In this document: in pieces, positions 23,844 to 35,286 of the stretch
How positions within the stretch are numbered: position 1 is the stretch's first letter
Layout of the letters: every line of letters starts with the position of its first letter
NCBI GenBank assembly: GCA_004123355.1
Contig: SCHM01000002.1
Coordinates: 3,631,569-3,695,568 of the forward strand
Direction of reading: 5' to 3'
Length of the DNA stretch: 64,000 nt
Origin: Amphirosellinia nigrospora
Lineage: Eukaryota > Ascomycota > Sordariomycetes > Xylariales > Xylariaceae
The notes under the pieces: generated by a model
Databases searched by the model: none
Seen by the model: only the letters and a program-made list of their open reading frames with translations
Told to the model about the DNA's origin: nothing
Translations under genes and position numbers: made by a program

Positions 23844-24898
23844 CGTGTTATTGGTGTATGATGATGGGGTTGGCACAAGACGCGGGAGAAGGAGATGAAA
23901 AAGGCTTCACTCCTCTCGTCAGAAGGGTATTGCACCATCTTATATGTATATCCTCGCGCCTCGGTCGTCATTCGCCTCTCTGTTCCAGGGCCTCCCATGC
24001 CTAGTCGGTCGTACCGTTGCCTGGTGGCACAACGATGCAAGGTTGGTGGGATCCTGCATCTTATTGTTGGTGATGGGAAGACTCTAAGCCCTCTACGGGA
24101 TGGGCGATTCTCATCCCTCGTTCTGTAACCAGACAACAGGCCATGGCAGACGCTGACCTATCCAGTTGGGATCTTCTGAATTAATGGCTCATATAAGTAC
24201 GACAAGAGGCTGGTTCCTAGCCAGTTCCCTGCGTCGCGTTTCCCACCCAATCAGCATTTACCATCAGCGCTTCCTGGCAGATCAACAACCCTGTCCTCAG
24301 CTCCGTTCATTTCTGCAAGGTGATGCAATATGTCTTTCAAGAAATGTTTTCACCTCAAACCGAGGCTGTTCTAAGCGCAAACATGTTCTTATCATTCTGC
24401 GCAAAGTATTGGTTAATATGTGTGGAATATGTTTTATGTTTTTCTAACAGGATGACTGCGCCCATTTATGGGTGTACTTTGTGGCGCTCATGTCAATCAC
24501 CCCTGGGATCAATCCTTGAAGCTTAATTCAAAGCTTAATTTGATACCAAATGCCGAACATTGGATTTTATCTACCCACCCCGAATATTGACTGGAACACA
24601 GATATAGGATAGTATAGGATAGTATGATGTTATGCTGAACTGAACAAGACAGAGGTCAGTGTCACGGAAAACTATGATATTTAAATAGTTAGGATAGATA
24701 TCTTATACAAAGCAAAGTTCTGACTAATACCTGTCGGCCAATTTACGAAACTCCACTGCCAATGTTGAGAACCTTAGTACATGTATTATAGGTCCAGGAT
24801 TGAGCTCTATGCAAGTTGTCAAAACCGTGAAAATCAACCACCAGCGCCAAACATTTACGCTATACAAAACAGCAAAGCAAAAAATAATGCAACTGGGT
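23844..24898. other. Intergenic region, lipase promoter side
   Basis: About 1 kb with no supported gene. A TATATG-like AT-rich stretch (23940-23950) lies about 100 bp upstream of the lipase ATG. Two tandem 10-bp units occur near 24604-24623. Confidence 0.45.
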
Positions 24899-27399
24899 TT
24901 AGCTCCCTTCACCGGTAATCTTATCAATGAAGCCATTAAACTTGTCTTTAGCCCAATCAATGGTGTCTTGGAAAGCGTCCCACCATGAGCTGCCTTTGCC
25001 TTTATCAGACTTGTCTGGCTCCTCGGGTTCCTTAGGTTCTTCGGGTTCCTCAGGTTCCTCAGGTTCCTCAGGTTGTTCTGGCGGTGTTGGCTGTGTTGGC
25101 CGCTTTGGTTCGTCTACAATGGGATCAACTCCTAGGGTTGCTGGGGGCTTCTTTGACGATGAAGACGTGGTGGTCGACGAGGATGTGGTAGTCGATGAGG
25201 ATGTAGTAGTTGATAAGGGTGTGGTGCTTAATAGAGGCGTAGTAATTGGAAGGATAGACACATACTGGTGGCGGCATCTTCGGCTGTAGAGGTCGGTACG
25301 GGGTCCTCTGGTTGTTCGAGGGCGATCTCGTCATCATGAAGACCCACTACTTTCAACGGCAGCCGAAGTGTTCCATTGTTCGGCATAGGATCCAGGCCGA
25401 TTGAATCGCATAGAATGTTATACACGTTAATGTTTTCTAGAGGATGTTAGTCTGAAAGATAGCTGTGGAATAAAATAGGTGGGGGAACTTACGGAATGCT
25501 TCGACCTTGCTATGCGGCTCATGGGGAAAGCGGGCCCGCGAGCAACGAAGATGGCTCGCATCAAAGGATGCTCGTGGTCATAGCCATGCAATCCACGTGG
25601 ATGGTATGTGATATTATTTGCCTTAGCTTCTTGAATATCGAACTCAGCCTTCTCAACGATGGCCCAACCTGTTTTCGGGACGATCCAAAGAGGAGCTATG
25701 CGATCGTTATTGCTGAAGTGATATCGTTCCGGCATATCCTTGTCTTTGAGGAAGACGTCGAAATTCGGGTTGCTCTTCACCTTCTCGGCTGCCTGTTCAT
25801 AAAGAACTTCCAAGTCTTCAGGTTGCTTTGGACGAATGCCAACTAAGGGCCACCCGTCTAGATGCTCTACTTTGGTGATGTCGACCAGGTCCTCGATTTG
25901 TATCATCCGGCTTACGTCGGTGGTAGCCATTCCGTGATCCGATACAATGATGACATTGACGATATCAGTTAGGTTCCTTTGCTCGAGTCCGTGGAACAGC
26001 TCGTCTAACATGTCATCGACTGCACTAATGGTGGTCTGAATTTCGGTGCTATTCGGACCGTAGAGGTGGCCAATAGCGTCCACATTAGGAACATAGGCCG
26101 CTATTAGCTGCGGCCTTAGCTGTTCGTCAACCTGTGGGTTTTCTGGTCCAGGTTTATCAATGAACTCTAGAATCCTATCGACCTTTTTAGGCAAGGCCTC
26201 ATTGCCATTGTACCGTCGAGAAAGGTCGGGTCCATGTTGTGTACATGCGCTTCGCTCCCCGGCCACATATGTACCGCTGCGCGAAGGCCTTGGAGTTCTG
26301 CTGTGACCCAGAAAGGCTCGCCTCCCCACCATTTCGGATCGAGGCTCCGCTTGGGGTCTGTATAATAGAACTCAGCTTGCAGGGCGGGGTCCCAGAAAGT
26401 ATTGCCGACAACGCCGTGGCTTTCGGGATACAACCCAGTGGCCAGCGTATAGTGGTTCTAATAACGGTGTTAGCTTCCGTTGGGCTACCTTGATTGTGAT
26501 GGGCCAGGACTTACAGGAAACGTGACGGACGGAAATGAGGGCGTCATATACAGTGGCGAAACCCCCTCCTTAATGAAGGCATTCAGCCGTGGTGTCAACC
26601 CACGGGTCAGAAAGTCTGCTCGGAAACCATCCAGACTAATGATGAGCGTGGTTGGGGCGAACAGTGCTGTGCCATTACTCCTCAGCTGGTTGGTCGTAGA
26701 GCGCTTCTTAGCCACGGACAGCTTCCAGGCCACAAGCACGAGGAGGGCGAAGGCGATGATAATGGTGGTATAGATGAATAGCCACTTCCTCCATCTGCGC
26801 TTCTTGGCCGTCTTGGCGCCCGAGACATGAATCAAGTGTTGGCGATCGAGTTCGTCGCTATCGTCTCGGTCGCTGCTCTCGCCCGTCGAGCTCCCGTCCT
26901 TGATTGTGCCGCCTTCCATCTCGTGCATGAGCTCGCCGTCCTCGCCATCACGGGCTTCCTTGAGCAGACGATCTCTCTTTTCTTTGCGCCTACTCCTTCG
27001 GTTCCGGCGCTTCTCGTCATGCAATTCTTCGACGGAGCTCGCTGGATCGTGGATGGCCGAATCTGACCGCGGCTGGCCGTACTTTCGCAGAGCCTGGATG
27101 GGATTGGGCAGGGCAAGGTTGCTCCCGCGACGCTGCAGGCCGCTCCCCCGCCGTTGGCGCTCTTGCTGGGCGCGTGAGTCGATGACCAGCTGGTCCATCT
27201 CATCCTCTTCCATCAAAACCATGCGGTCGCGCGCACGCAGCTCTCGGCTGTTTCGCGCGGCGGCCAGTATCTTGTCATCCTCGCTATCCGTGTCTTGGTC
27301 GCTTCGGCTATACAGTGATACGGCGTCATCGTCATAGGAACGAGGTGAGAGCAGCGATCTGTCTTTTTCCACACCCGTGTTCAGATGTTGGAGAGACAT
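24899..27399 (-). CDS. Type II membrane nucleotide pyrophosphatase/phosphodiesterase (ENPP-like), frame broken
   Basis: Ecto- or vacuolar enzyme that hydrolyses nucleotide phosphodiester or pyrophosphate bonds. Three exons; introns 26458-26514 and 25437-25492. The first ATG is at 27399. A long charged cytosolic tail precedes one membrane helix (KWLFIYTTIIIAFALLVLVAW); then LIISLDGFRADFL with a metal-binding Asp, the PSVTFPNHYTLATG nucleophile-Thr segment (intron 1 splits it), ESHGVVGN, DHGMAT and a GYDHEHPLMRAIF metal site. The usual NILCD...NNGTLRLPLK C-terminal block follows, then a Thr/Ser-rich and Pro-Glu repeat tail (EEPEEP, coded by 9-bp DNA repeats) ending near an amphipathic WWDAFQDTIDWAKDKF. 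About 796 aa once frames are joined. Single-base losses occur near 26215 (GG), 25507 (CTT) and 25263. Identity is sure; the tail's role is unknown. Confidence 0.87.
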
Positions 27400-27917
27400 G
27401 GCGGTCAATCTACAGGCGTGGTTTCGTGGTCATGGTCGGATGAAGCGAGAACTTAGGTAGCCGATGGTGGATGGGGTGGGTGTTTTTGGTGTACGGCCCG
27501 CGCAACATAGTTTACGGTAGCAAACCTACAGCGCTCTTACAAAACTCTTACAGCACTCCGACAGCCGCTATACTTTGGAGATAGATCGCCACGCCACGTA
27601 ATTGGCCTACTAGCACAGCCACCCGGCACTGCAAAGCCTCTTATCGGAGCCTAGCACCTGTCTTTATACACCTAAGTATCGAGCTCCTTGCGCTAAACCT
27701 TCAACATATTTATTTCCTAATCACAAAAATCAGGCACCATCAACAGTAATATCAGGTAGGTAAACTACACAATCGAACACCCGACTGGCGTCAATATACA
27801 CGTCGGTCTCTCGAAAAAAATAATCTTGATAGTGAAGACCGCGCCTATGACACCGAAGAGCACAAAAGGGACCAGCGTGGGGACTATATACTAACAAGAT
27901 GTTCTCTCCCTCACCCT
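27400..27917. other. Intergenic region upstream of the phosphodiesterase gene
   Basis: About 520 bp without a supported gene; promoter region of the phosphodiesterase and 3' side of the next gene. Confidence 0.45.
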
Positions 27918-29230
27918 TCACTCGAACCCAACCAAATTCTTGACAACACTGAGGGTCGGTGGTGATTTAGCACTATAGTTCTGGCATAGGGCTTTCCAAT
28001 TCTTCGCATCGCGGGCAGTGCGAGACGCCTGCAGTTCATACATCTCGCTGTGTGCGATGGGGATTGAAGTACAGATCTTCTTGATCATAAGACAGCCCTC
28101 ATGTGTCGTGGGGTCCTTTGCTGTGTGTCTAATTAGACTACGTTTCCACGACCTGAGCATTGCTTACTGAGGAACTTACCTTTACTCGGATCGAGGATTG
28201 CCGAGGCCGCCATCTCATTATGGAAAGCACAGAGACACTTCTCAGGGGCGTCATACTCCTCAATAACCTGGCCATCAGAATCCAAGCCGTCATCTTCTGT
28301 GGTGCCACGATAGTTTTTGCCGCGAAACACGGGGTCAATCTTTACGTTGGGAACGTTCCCACGCTCGTGATCGAGATTCAGCCAGCAGAAGTCCATGGAA
28401 CCTGTAAACTTGTGGGAAACGGCGAGATAACAATCCACCTCACGACCCTGAGAACTCTAAGTGCATGTTAGCGTTAAACCTGTGATGCTTGTATTTGAGC
28501 TACTTACCTCTCTTTCGACCCACACAAAGCTCGGTTTATTCCCAATGCTTTGCATCACCAGCTCAGAGGAGCGATATTCGGCCCGACCATGGTTCCTAGG
28601 TGACTGTTCGGTGCCCCCGGAATAAAAGCCATCATCAGGGCCATCTGTAGGGCCGTATACGGGGATCCATTGTAAAAGATGTATCACAAGACTAAGCAGT
28701 GCACCGGCACCAAAACTCGATGGATTAAGGTTTTTCATGAGCAAGGAAGTATACAAGGAGCGACCCTCAGACTTGCGGAACTCGGTGTCAAGCCAGTCGA
28801 GGTCCTAACAGTATTATCAGCCCATTCTATCTTACGAGATATCGACAAGCAGCATACGCTTTCCATCTGCTGATGTAGATAATGTCGAATGTATCTCGGT
28901 ATTCCTTTCGAAGGCCTATTATACGGACGTAGCTCGTGTGGGCTTTGAAGAGCGCCTCGAAACTTTCGACCATTACGCAAAACTTGGTGAACATGGGGTC
29001 TTTCTCCATATAAGGGCGCATCCGACAATCGATATAGTGTACTGCGGTCCATATGAGACTATCAATCTAATTATATGGCAGTTTTAGTAGGGATATCTTG
29101 AAATATGATGATGATGAATACTTACAAAGTCATAGTAATCGACGTCGTAGTTGAAATCTCCACGTGGTTCTACTTGACTTCTGTCGGCGCGGCACCGCGC
29201 ACGGGCTCTTAGATTGTTAAAGAACTCCAT
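27918..29230 (-). CDS. Hypothetical protein, five exons, no recognised domain
   Basis: A gene model supported by splicing logic rather than similarity. Exons 29230-29126, 29066-28836, 28804-28508, 28456-28180 and about 28128-27918 keep one frame through three consecutive canonical introns (59, 31 and 51 nt) and give about 374 aa. At the last junction (intron 28129-28179) the phase is one base short, probably another missing base. The protein is hydrophilic with conserved-looking stretches (RMRPYMEKDPMFTKF, HKFTGSMDFCW, KCLCAFHNEMA), several Cys and Trp, no signal peptide and no membrane segment, so it is probably cytosolic or nuclear. The 31-nt intron 2 is remarkably small. I do not recognise the family and assign no function. 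Confidence 0.6.
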
Positions 29231-30063
29231 GACGCATACGCAAAAGAAATAAGGTGAAGGAGCATGACAACTTGAGGTTTAAGATGTTAATATCAACAAT
29301 CCGTGAGGGTAGTCGCGAGGTTAGGCGAATATATAACGAAAAATCTGAATGGTAATCCGAAGGTAAGCCACCCTCAACCTTTCCCTTGCTTCTTGTACCT
29401 GGAGATTGGCAATCGGGGGACGTGGCTATGGGGGCAACATGGCAGAAACTGCCTTGCTCAGAATCCCTACATAAATCAGACACGCGACTTTTCTGCACTC
29501 TTGGCACCTGCGTGCTACAACGTGATAGGTATTCATAAATACGCCTCGCAAGAGTCTTTGAAGCCTATCAGACCAACCTCGAAACCAAGGCTCCCATGTC
29601 GGAGGCTTGGTTTTGCTACCTGGGCAATGTAAGGGATACTAGTGGTGCTAGTATTAGTGCAGAAAGGAGTCTTCTAATCCTTCTTAACTGGGCGCCGAGA
29701 TCGTTAACTATATCAATTCGTACATATACCGGCCGGCATTTAAGACGCTCGAGAGTGCGTTAAGCAACCCATATGCTGCCTTTATCGAACGCGTCCACCC
29801 GTTTTTCGCCCTCTCCTCCAGCTTCGGAAAACCAATAGAAACCTTAAATACAGACGAATGTGATAAAACTATTGTATGTCAAAATTGTTGAATAGCAATA
29901 ATTAAGAGTAATTTCATTAGTCGACTTCTGACTGCTATCAAGATAGTTCCTCAAAACAAATTAACCACGCACGCTCATATGATACATTCATCTTGGCTGT
30001 CCTCGGACCCTCATTTATACGTACAAGAAAATATCATTATTATACCAATTATACTCTACCAGA
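29231..30063. other. Intergenic region
   Basis: About 830 bp; short open frames only, no supported gene. Confidence 0.45.
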
Positions 30064-32366
30064 TCAAGCGAAAGTGTGACGAACAGGGGTAGTCGGCGAC
30101 ACTAGTTCCGCGTCTGCTCGCTTATCCTGCCAGCCGGCGCTGCCCAGAGTTGACACGAATGGCGAGTCTAAGTGATCGTCACCTTCCTCCCTCTCGACGG
30201 GAGGGGGCAGTTCGCTTATACCAGGGACCGCAGCTGATCCCGACCTCGGAACTTCCGTCCCCGCCAGCTCGTGGTATATAGGTGATGTCTCTCGAACCGG
30301 CAATTTCCCTCCTCCGTGTGAGGGGAGGGCTTGCGATCCCTCATCCCCGGCCGTCGTGGTCGGTGCAACTTGTGTGTCTTCACCATCTAACTCCTGCTGA
30401 CTGCTCTCGGCGGCGATACTCTCGCCATTATTGCTACCTGCAATAGTCCCTCTATTATCTTCACTACCACCCGCATCCGTACTGGTACCGACAGTGTCTG
30501 GCGAGTAGAATTTCCCAGTTCGCTGAGAAGGGTGATTGTGCACCGGGCCGTTGATAACCCTAATGTCAGTTTCTGGGTCATTGGCCGCGAATGATTTCTT
30601 TTTCGTTGGCGACGGATTAAGAAGATGATAGCCGCGACAACTAGCAGAACGCCAACTATAGCGCCTATCACTATGCCGGCTATAGCACCTCCACCCAGGG
30701 ATTTCTTCCCAGAGTTCGATGGGGACCCATTTGGCGAGTCGCCGGAACCTTTCGGCGGAATCGTGATGACGGTCTCTTCCGCGCCCGCAACCCACGAACA
30801 CGCCGAAACGTTGAAGACGCGGCGCTCATAGTCCGCGGAGAGATAACTGTAACGGAGTCAGTCCTCTATAGCTAAATTCGTTCTTATATTGACTGCGGGG
30901 CTCTCTCACGCTTCCTGTAGGAATGTCCGCCCTAACGTGTACTGTGTCGCATTGGCCGCACGTTTTAATGGGAAATAGTAGCTCGTATTGTCGACTAGGG
31001 GAGACTCTGCGGTAAGGTCGAACGCCGCGTAAGGGAGTACGATTCTCACAGCTTCCCCGCCAGAATTCACATCAGATAATCTGAATGTCACCTCTGCATC
31101 CGAGTTGAGTAGCGTGTTATGATACGTCTCGTTCACTAGGTATAAACCAGCGGTACTGTTAAGGGTAAGTCCGAACGCCGTTTCAAAAGCATCGCACACA
31201 TCCTCGGGAGCCAGAGATAGGGTCGGTGGAGTCGATGAAAATGTCGATGGGATCGGACAGAAGAGTAGTTGAGGTTGAACCACTATAGCTAATAGACTGA
31301 AGTACTACTACTAGGTCACGTGTGATATCATCTGCCATGCTGAAGGAAACTGAGTTCTCTTCAAATCTCGATGTGTCATATCCAGACAGTATCAACTGAC
31401 CATACACTTGTTTGAGTCCTGAGATGAGATGAACTTAGCAAGTCAATCGCAATGGGTTTCCTCTGAAGATGCTTACGGTACTTGGCACCTGCAGTATAAC
31501 TCCAACTCAAGCTCGGGATAACGCCTTTGTCTTTTAGCGTAGTGATGAATGAAGATGACGAAGAGTTGCCAAGTGAAGTGAAGTTGAGGGGTTGGTTGTT
31601 AAGTCCAAATACACCTCTATGGCATTTTCGAATTAGAATTCTCATTGGGGCTGAGTAGGCATATGGGTTCTTACAGATAGAAGGGCTCCGCGCTCGCGAT
31701 GCCACCGACAACCTGATTATCAAGGACCGGCCCTGTAAGCCCTAGACCGATCTTCTCTGTAGCAAATGCCGCCCTCTGTGAATACCCAAGATTCGCCTCG
31801 AGACCAACTCCATCTTGATTTATGCCGAAAACACCTAATTCGTTCCAAGTTGATGACTGATTAGGATTGAATAGCATGCCCCTGGAGACTGCGCAATTGG
31901 GTGGCACTGTCTGGAATGCGGACGTCGAGCAGCCTAAATCAGATTGCACAACAAACGATTCTGGTGATGCTGTAGACACAATGACTCTAACATCTTGTTC
32001 TGGAGTTCCAACTCGAAGGTTGACTGTCGCAGTTAAAATCAGCTATGTCATCGCAATGAAGTCCGTAAGGGCATTAATTAAAGTAGAATAGCTCCCTTGG
32101 GCTCGGCCTGAGGGAATGAAAGCGCTTTGACTGTTGCTTACATGTGCTCCACGGTCCGTCATTTCCTTCACTAGGAATGTTATTAGCTAACGGTACTCCG
32201 AGAAATCAGTCTCGACTTACAAGTATTCGCTGGGAGCGATCACGACAGCTTTGAGGTTATCATCATCTTTCAAAGATCCTGTAGCATGGTCTATGCTGTC
32301 ACCCAATGTCAAAGTTACTAACATCCAGGTACATAAGAGCTCTTTAGCGCCTATGCCACGACCCAT
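30064..32366 (-). CDS. Membrane-anchored aspartic-protease-like protein, probably not a peptidase; frame broken
   Basis: Pepsin-fold homologue with a signal peptide (MGRGIGAKELLCTWML...), a lumenal/extracellular pepsin-like domain, one C-terminal membrane helix (AGIVIGAIVGVLLVVAAIIF) and a ~200-residue Ser/Thr/Glu-rich cytosolic tail; about 652 aa. Six exons, including a 29-bp micro-exon (32142-32170); introns 32171-32220, 32024-32141, 31617-31674, 31419-31476 and 30847-30909. At the first catalytic site, where active enzymes have D-T/S-G, the sequence reads VIVSTASPESF with no Asp. The second site is FIDSTDPYLWLPE-like (DST, not DTG). Both changes are typical of a fungal pseudo-protease group, so a binding, scaffold or sensor role is likelier than cleavage. 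Single-base losses sit near 31221, 31204 and 30600. Head-to-head with the mucin-like gene at 33272. Confidence 0.8.
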
Positions 32367-33271
32367 GTTTTTAAGTCAGCATAGACAATATTCGTACTCG
32401 AATCTGCGACTTGTATCTCTTCGAGGGGCTGTCTATGCGTTGGGCATACCTCACGGCGACAAATAACATCTAGAATATTGTACTCAGAGGTAAACATGAC
32501 AAGCGGAATATCTTGCCCGTGCTGTTCACGTAGGAAATAGCGCTTCATAGCGTATTCGCTTATACGCTCGTCGGGGAATTGAAGATGTGGCCAGGGGTAA
32601 CTGGTGTGTTAGCTCCATTCAAGAAATATTCCCGGTTGGGAGATGCCAAAAGTCGTCAATGGCCGGCATTTCGTGGTACATCATCGGTCAGAAAGTCGCT
32701 AAGAGAGCCGAATAGGCTCAAACGCCACGGATTGGGCTCCGCATCAAAATGCAACCATCGTCATAGGATTCTACCCCTGGCTCGTTGGGAGACGCTAGCC
32801 AATCACATACCATGTCGATGAACAACTCACTGCCAGGGCCCCTTGCAACTTGCATTGAATAGGCTTAGTCCTATATTGTTGTTTATTATTACCACACTCT
32901 TTCTGGATCAGTGATACTCAAGCATCACGATCACCGTTATGACAGCATCAACACGTAAACCAAGGCCAGTTGCTAGTTTCTACAGTGTCATAGCTGAGTA
33001 AGTAGCTAGAGATGTTGGTTGACGCCCCGTGTATTGTGCCCTTAGCTCAAAGTGATTGGTAGCTCGTCTATTTACTATACTCGCCACTATTAAAATGACA
33101 ACACCATCCAGTTTGCCATCCCATAGCGAGTGTTCTGCATTCTAGGGCCTGAAAGATTTCGTCTCTTTCAAAATTAAGTGACCATATTTCTCACTATTCT
33201 TTCGCTCTCCCTCTATCACATTACACTCGTTCTATTACGCTCGTTCGGATTTCCGATTGCCTAGTACCAAG
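32367..33271. other. Shared divergent promoter region
   Basis: About 900 bp between two divergent cell-surface genes. Minor open frames (for example 32579-32821) lack supporting features. CCAAT/TATA-like words occur but no decisive site. Confidence 0.4.
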
Positions 33272-34838
33272 ATGCCCTCCACTCCTCGGTTTTGGACCGT
33301 GGCAGGCTTGCTGGGCCTCGGCGTGAGTGGCGTAAACAGTGGAGGTAATGCCAACGTCGTGTCTAGTACTCACACTATCGCGATAGCTAACATCTCAAAG
33401 CCCTTTATCATTATCCTAACTATAACACATCAAGTTGTAGCACGACGGTCATTACACTACCAACAACGTATGAGACGTATCCGGAGAGTAGTGTGACTAT
33501 AGTATCACCTACGACAGTCACTTCCGAATACCCTGTAACATACCCTACAACTGTTCTAAATACCACGACAACTACAATTAGTGTGCCAGTGACCATCACT
33601 ACTGAATACTCGATACCATACCCACAACTATCCTGGACACCACGACGACCACAGTCAGTGTACCAGTAACCATCATCGAGAATTCAACCTTTTACTATCC
33701 CACAGTAGTCCCAACTACCAAAGTTAGTATTACTACTGTTATCGTTCCTACGGTAGTTCCAACTACTCAAGTTAGTATTACTACCGTTGTCGTGCCTACA
33801 ACGATTACACCACCGGTGTCATACACAACCATCACCCCTACAGTCATCACCACCGTTCCGGATGAATGCCCAACGACATGTAGCATCGCGGCCGGTACGG
33901 TTCGACTATTCTTCTGGCCAACCGATAACGATTACATATATCCCTCAACATATGTCGAAAAGGGCATTGACTACACATTGTACGTACTTTTTCTTCTTAT
34001 ACATGCTTCTCCATGCGACGCGCGCATTAGCTAATTCAATTATAGCACGTCGCCATCTGTGTATCTGGTCATAAACACCATATATGGCACCAATTCACTT
34101 GGCAGAGCTGGGCCTTCAGGGACCAGTGAAATATTCGCCGTCAATCTGAACGAAGTGTCGACAATACTCCCCGAGGAGCAAATCACTCGACAACTCACTC
34201 TGAATGACCTACGCACGGACTGCCCCAGTCAATAGATCCTGCAGTGGTCGCGACGACCATACCTGATGGACATTGCGACTTCAGCCTCCTCGCACCTCAA
34301 GTTGTGAAGCAATGGGCTTTACCAGTGAGTCAAACCAGTTATATTGAGTTTATCAAAATGAGATTACGGCGAGCGCCCGCTTGAGTCCCCAAACTCTCGA
34401 TACTGCACCTACATATTCAATTACTAACCCAATACCAAGTGCAATGCCTGCGGAAAATTCGGGCTGTTCGACCCGCCATACGCAATTCCTACCCTTGGTG
34501 GCGGGCTGATACCGACCACAATAACAACAACGAATGTTGAGACCACGACCTTTGTCAGCACTACTTCACCAGCTGGTGGAGCAAGTTCAACTATTGTAAC
34601 TGCCACAACGACATCTGTGTCCCAGACTACAGAAACCAGTGCCATCCCATCGTCCAGCAACCCAGCTACGCCATCGTCCAGCAACCCAGTTACCCCGTCA
34701 TCTAGTAACCCAGCTAACCCATCGTCGTCATCAACGAGCGACCCAACAACAGTCCCCACGGCGTCAGCAACTAGAGTAACGAGCTTCTGTGGCGCTGCAT
34801 GGCTGCTTGTAAGCTGTTTTGTTATCCTGTGGCTATAA
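33272..34838 (+). CDS. Mucin-like, probably GPI-anchored cell-surface protein; frame broken
   Basis: Starts MPSTPRFWTVAGLLGLG, a secretion signal. Four exons; introns near 33345-33440, 33980-34045 and 34325-34439. Order of parts: Thr/Val/Pro-rich repeats (TTTTTISVPVTI type, including two 47-bp DNA units at 33705-33799), then a compact Cys-containing domain (CPTTCSIAAGTVRLFFWPT ... GTNSLGRAGPS ... DCPQSIDP ... CNACGKFGLFDPP), then a Ser/Thr/Pro linker with SSSNP repeats, and a hydrophobic C-terminal stretch (FCGAAWLLVSCFVILWL) typical of a GPI-attachment signal. The central domain matches my recollection of an unnamed ascomycete family of cell-wall proteins; its function is unknown. Frame shifts near 33440-33445, 33620 and 34225 (C-run) each look like single missing bases. 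Confidence 0.72.
33705..33799 (+). repeat. Two 47-bp tandem units in the mucin-like coding region
   Basis: Units 33705-33751 and 33753-33799 are about 85% identical and code for a PTT(K/Q)VSITTV(I/V)VPT-type repeat. A typical source of length variation in cell-wall proteins. Confidence 0.7.
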
Positions 34839-35286
34839 CGAGACAGCGAGGATTGCTATTACTATGACACGACCTATGTTTCCATTCCGCGGAGGTATAG
34901 AAATCTAGGCACAATGATATTTATAGATTTTAACGGGTTCAGCACACACGATTATCACGAATTCAGGGCTATAATAAGTAATAATGGGAGATATATATCA
35001 ATATAGTATCGCTCTTAAAAGAAAAAAATACCGATCTCGGCACGTGAAATGGGTTTCAAAGCGGTGTTGGGTGTGTTTGTAAGCGCAACGCCATTAAGCG
35101 GACTACGATAAACACTGCAGGTTTATCTACATAAACGAACAGAAGTAAGTTCCCGCAAATTTGCGCATCGAGGAGTTGCATGATATCCACTCAGACGGTC
35201 AGTATTGGTCCTCACATCGCCATACCCGGAAGCGCAGTGAGCCCTACGATGTGTTAGTGCGGGAAAATTAATACCAAGAAGACAAT
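34839..35286. other. Intergenic region between convergent genes
   Basis: About 450 bp between the 3' ends of the mucin-like and DUF1996 genes; no gene seen. Confidence 0.5.

Noticed and set aside
34424-34759. 111-codon minus-strand frame rich in Gly, Asp and Val
   Set aside because: It is the mirror of the Ser/Thr/Pro repeats of the mucin-like gene on the other strand.
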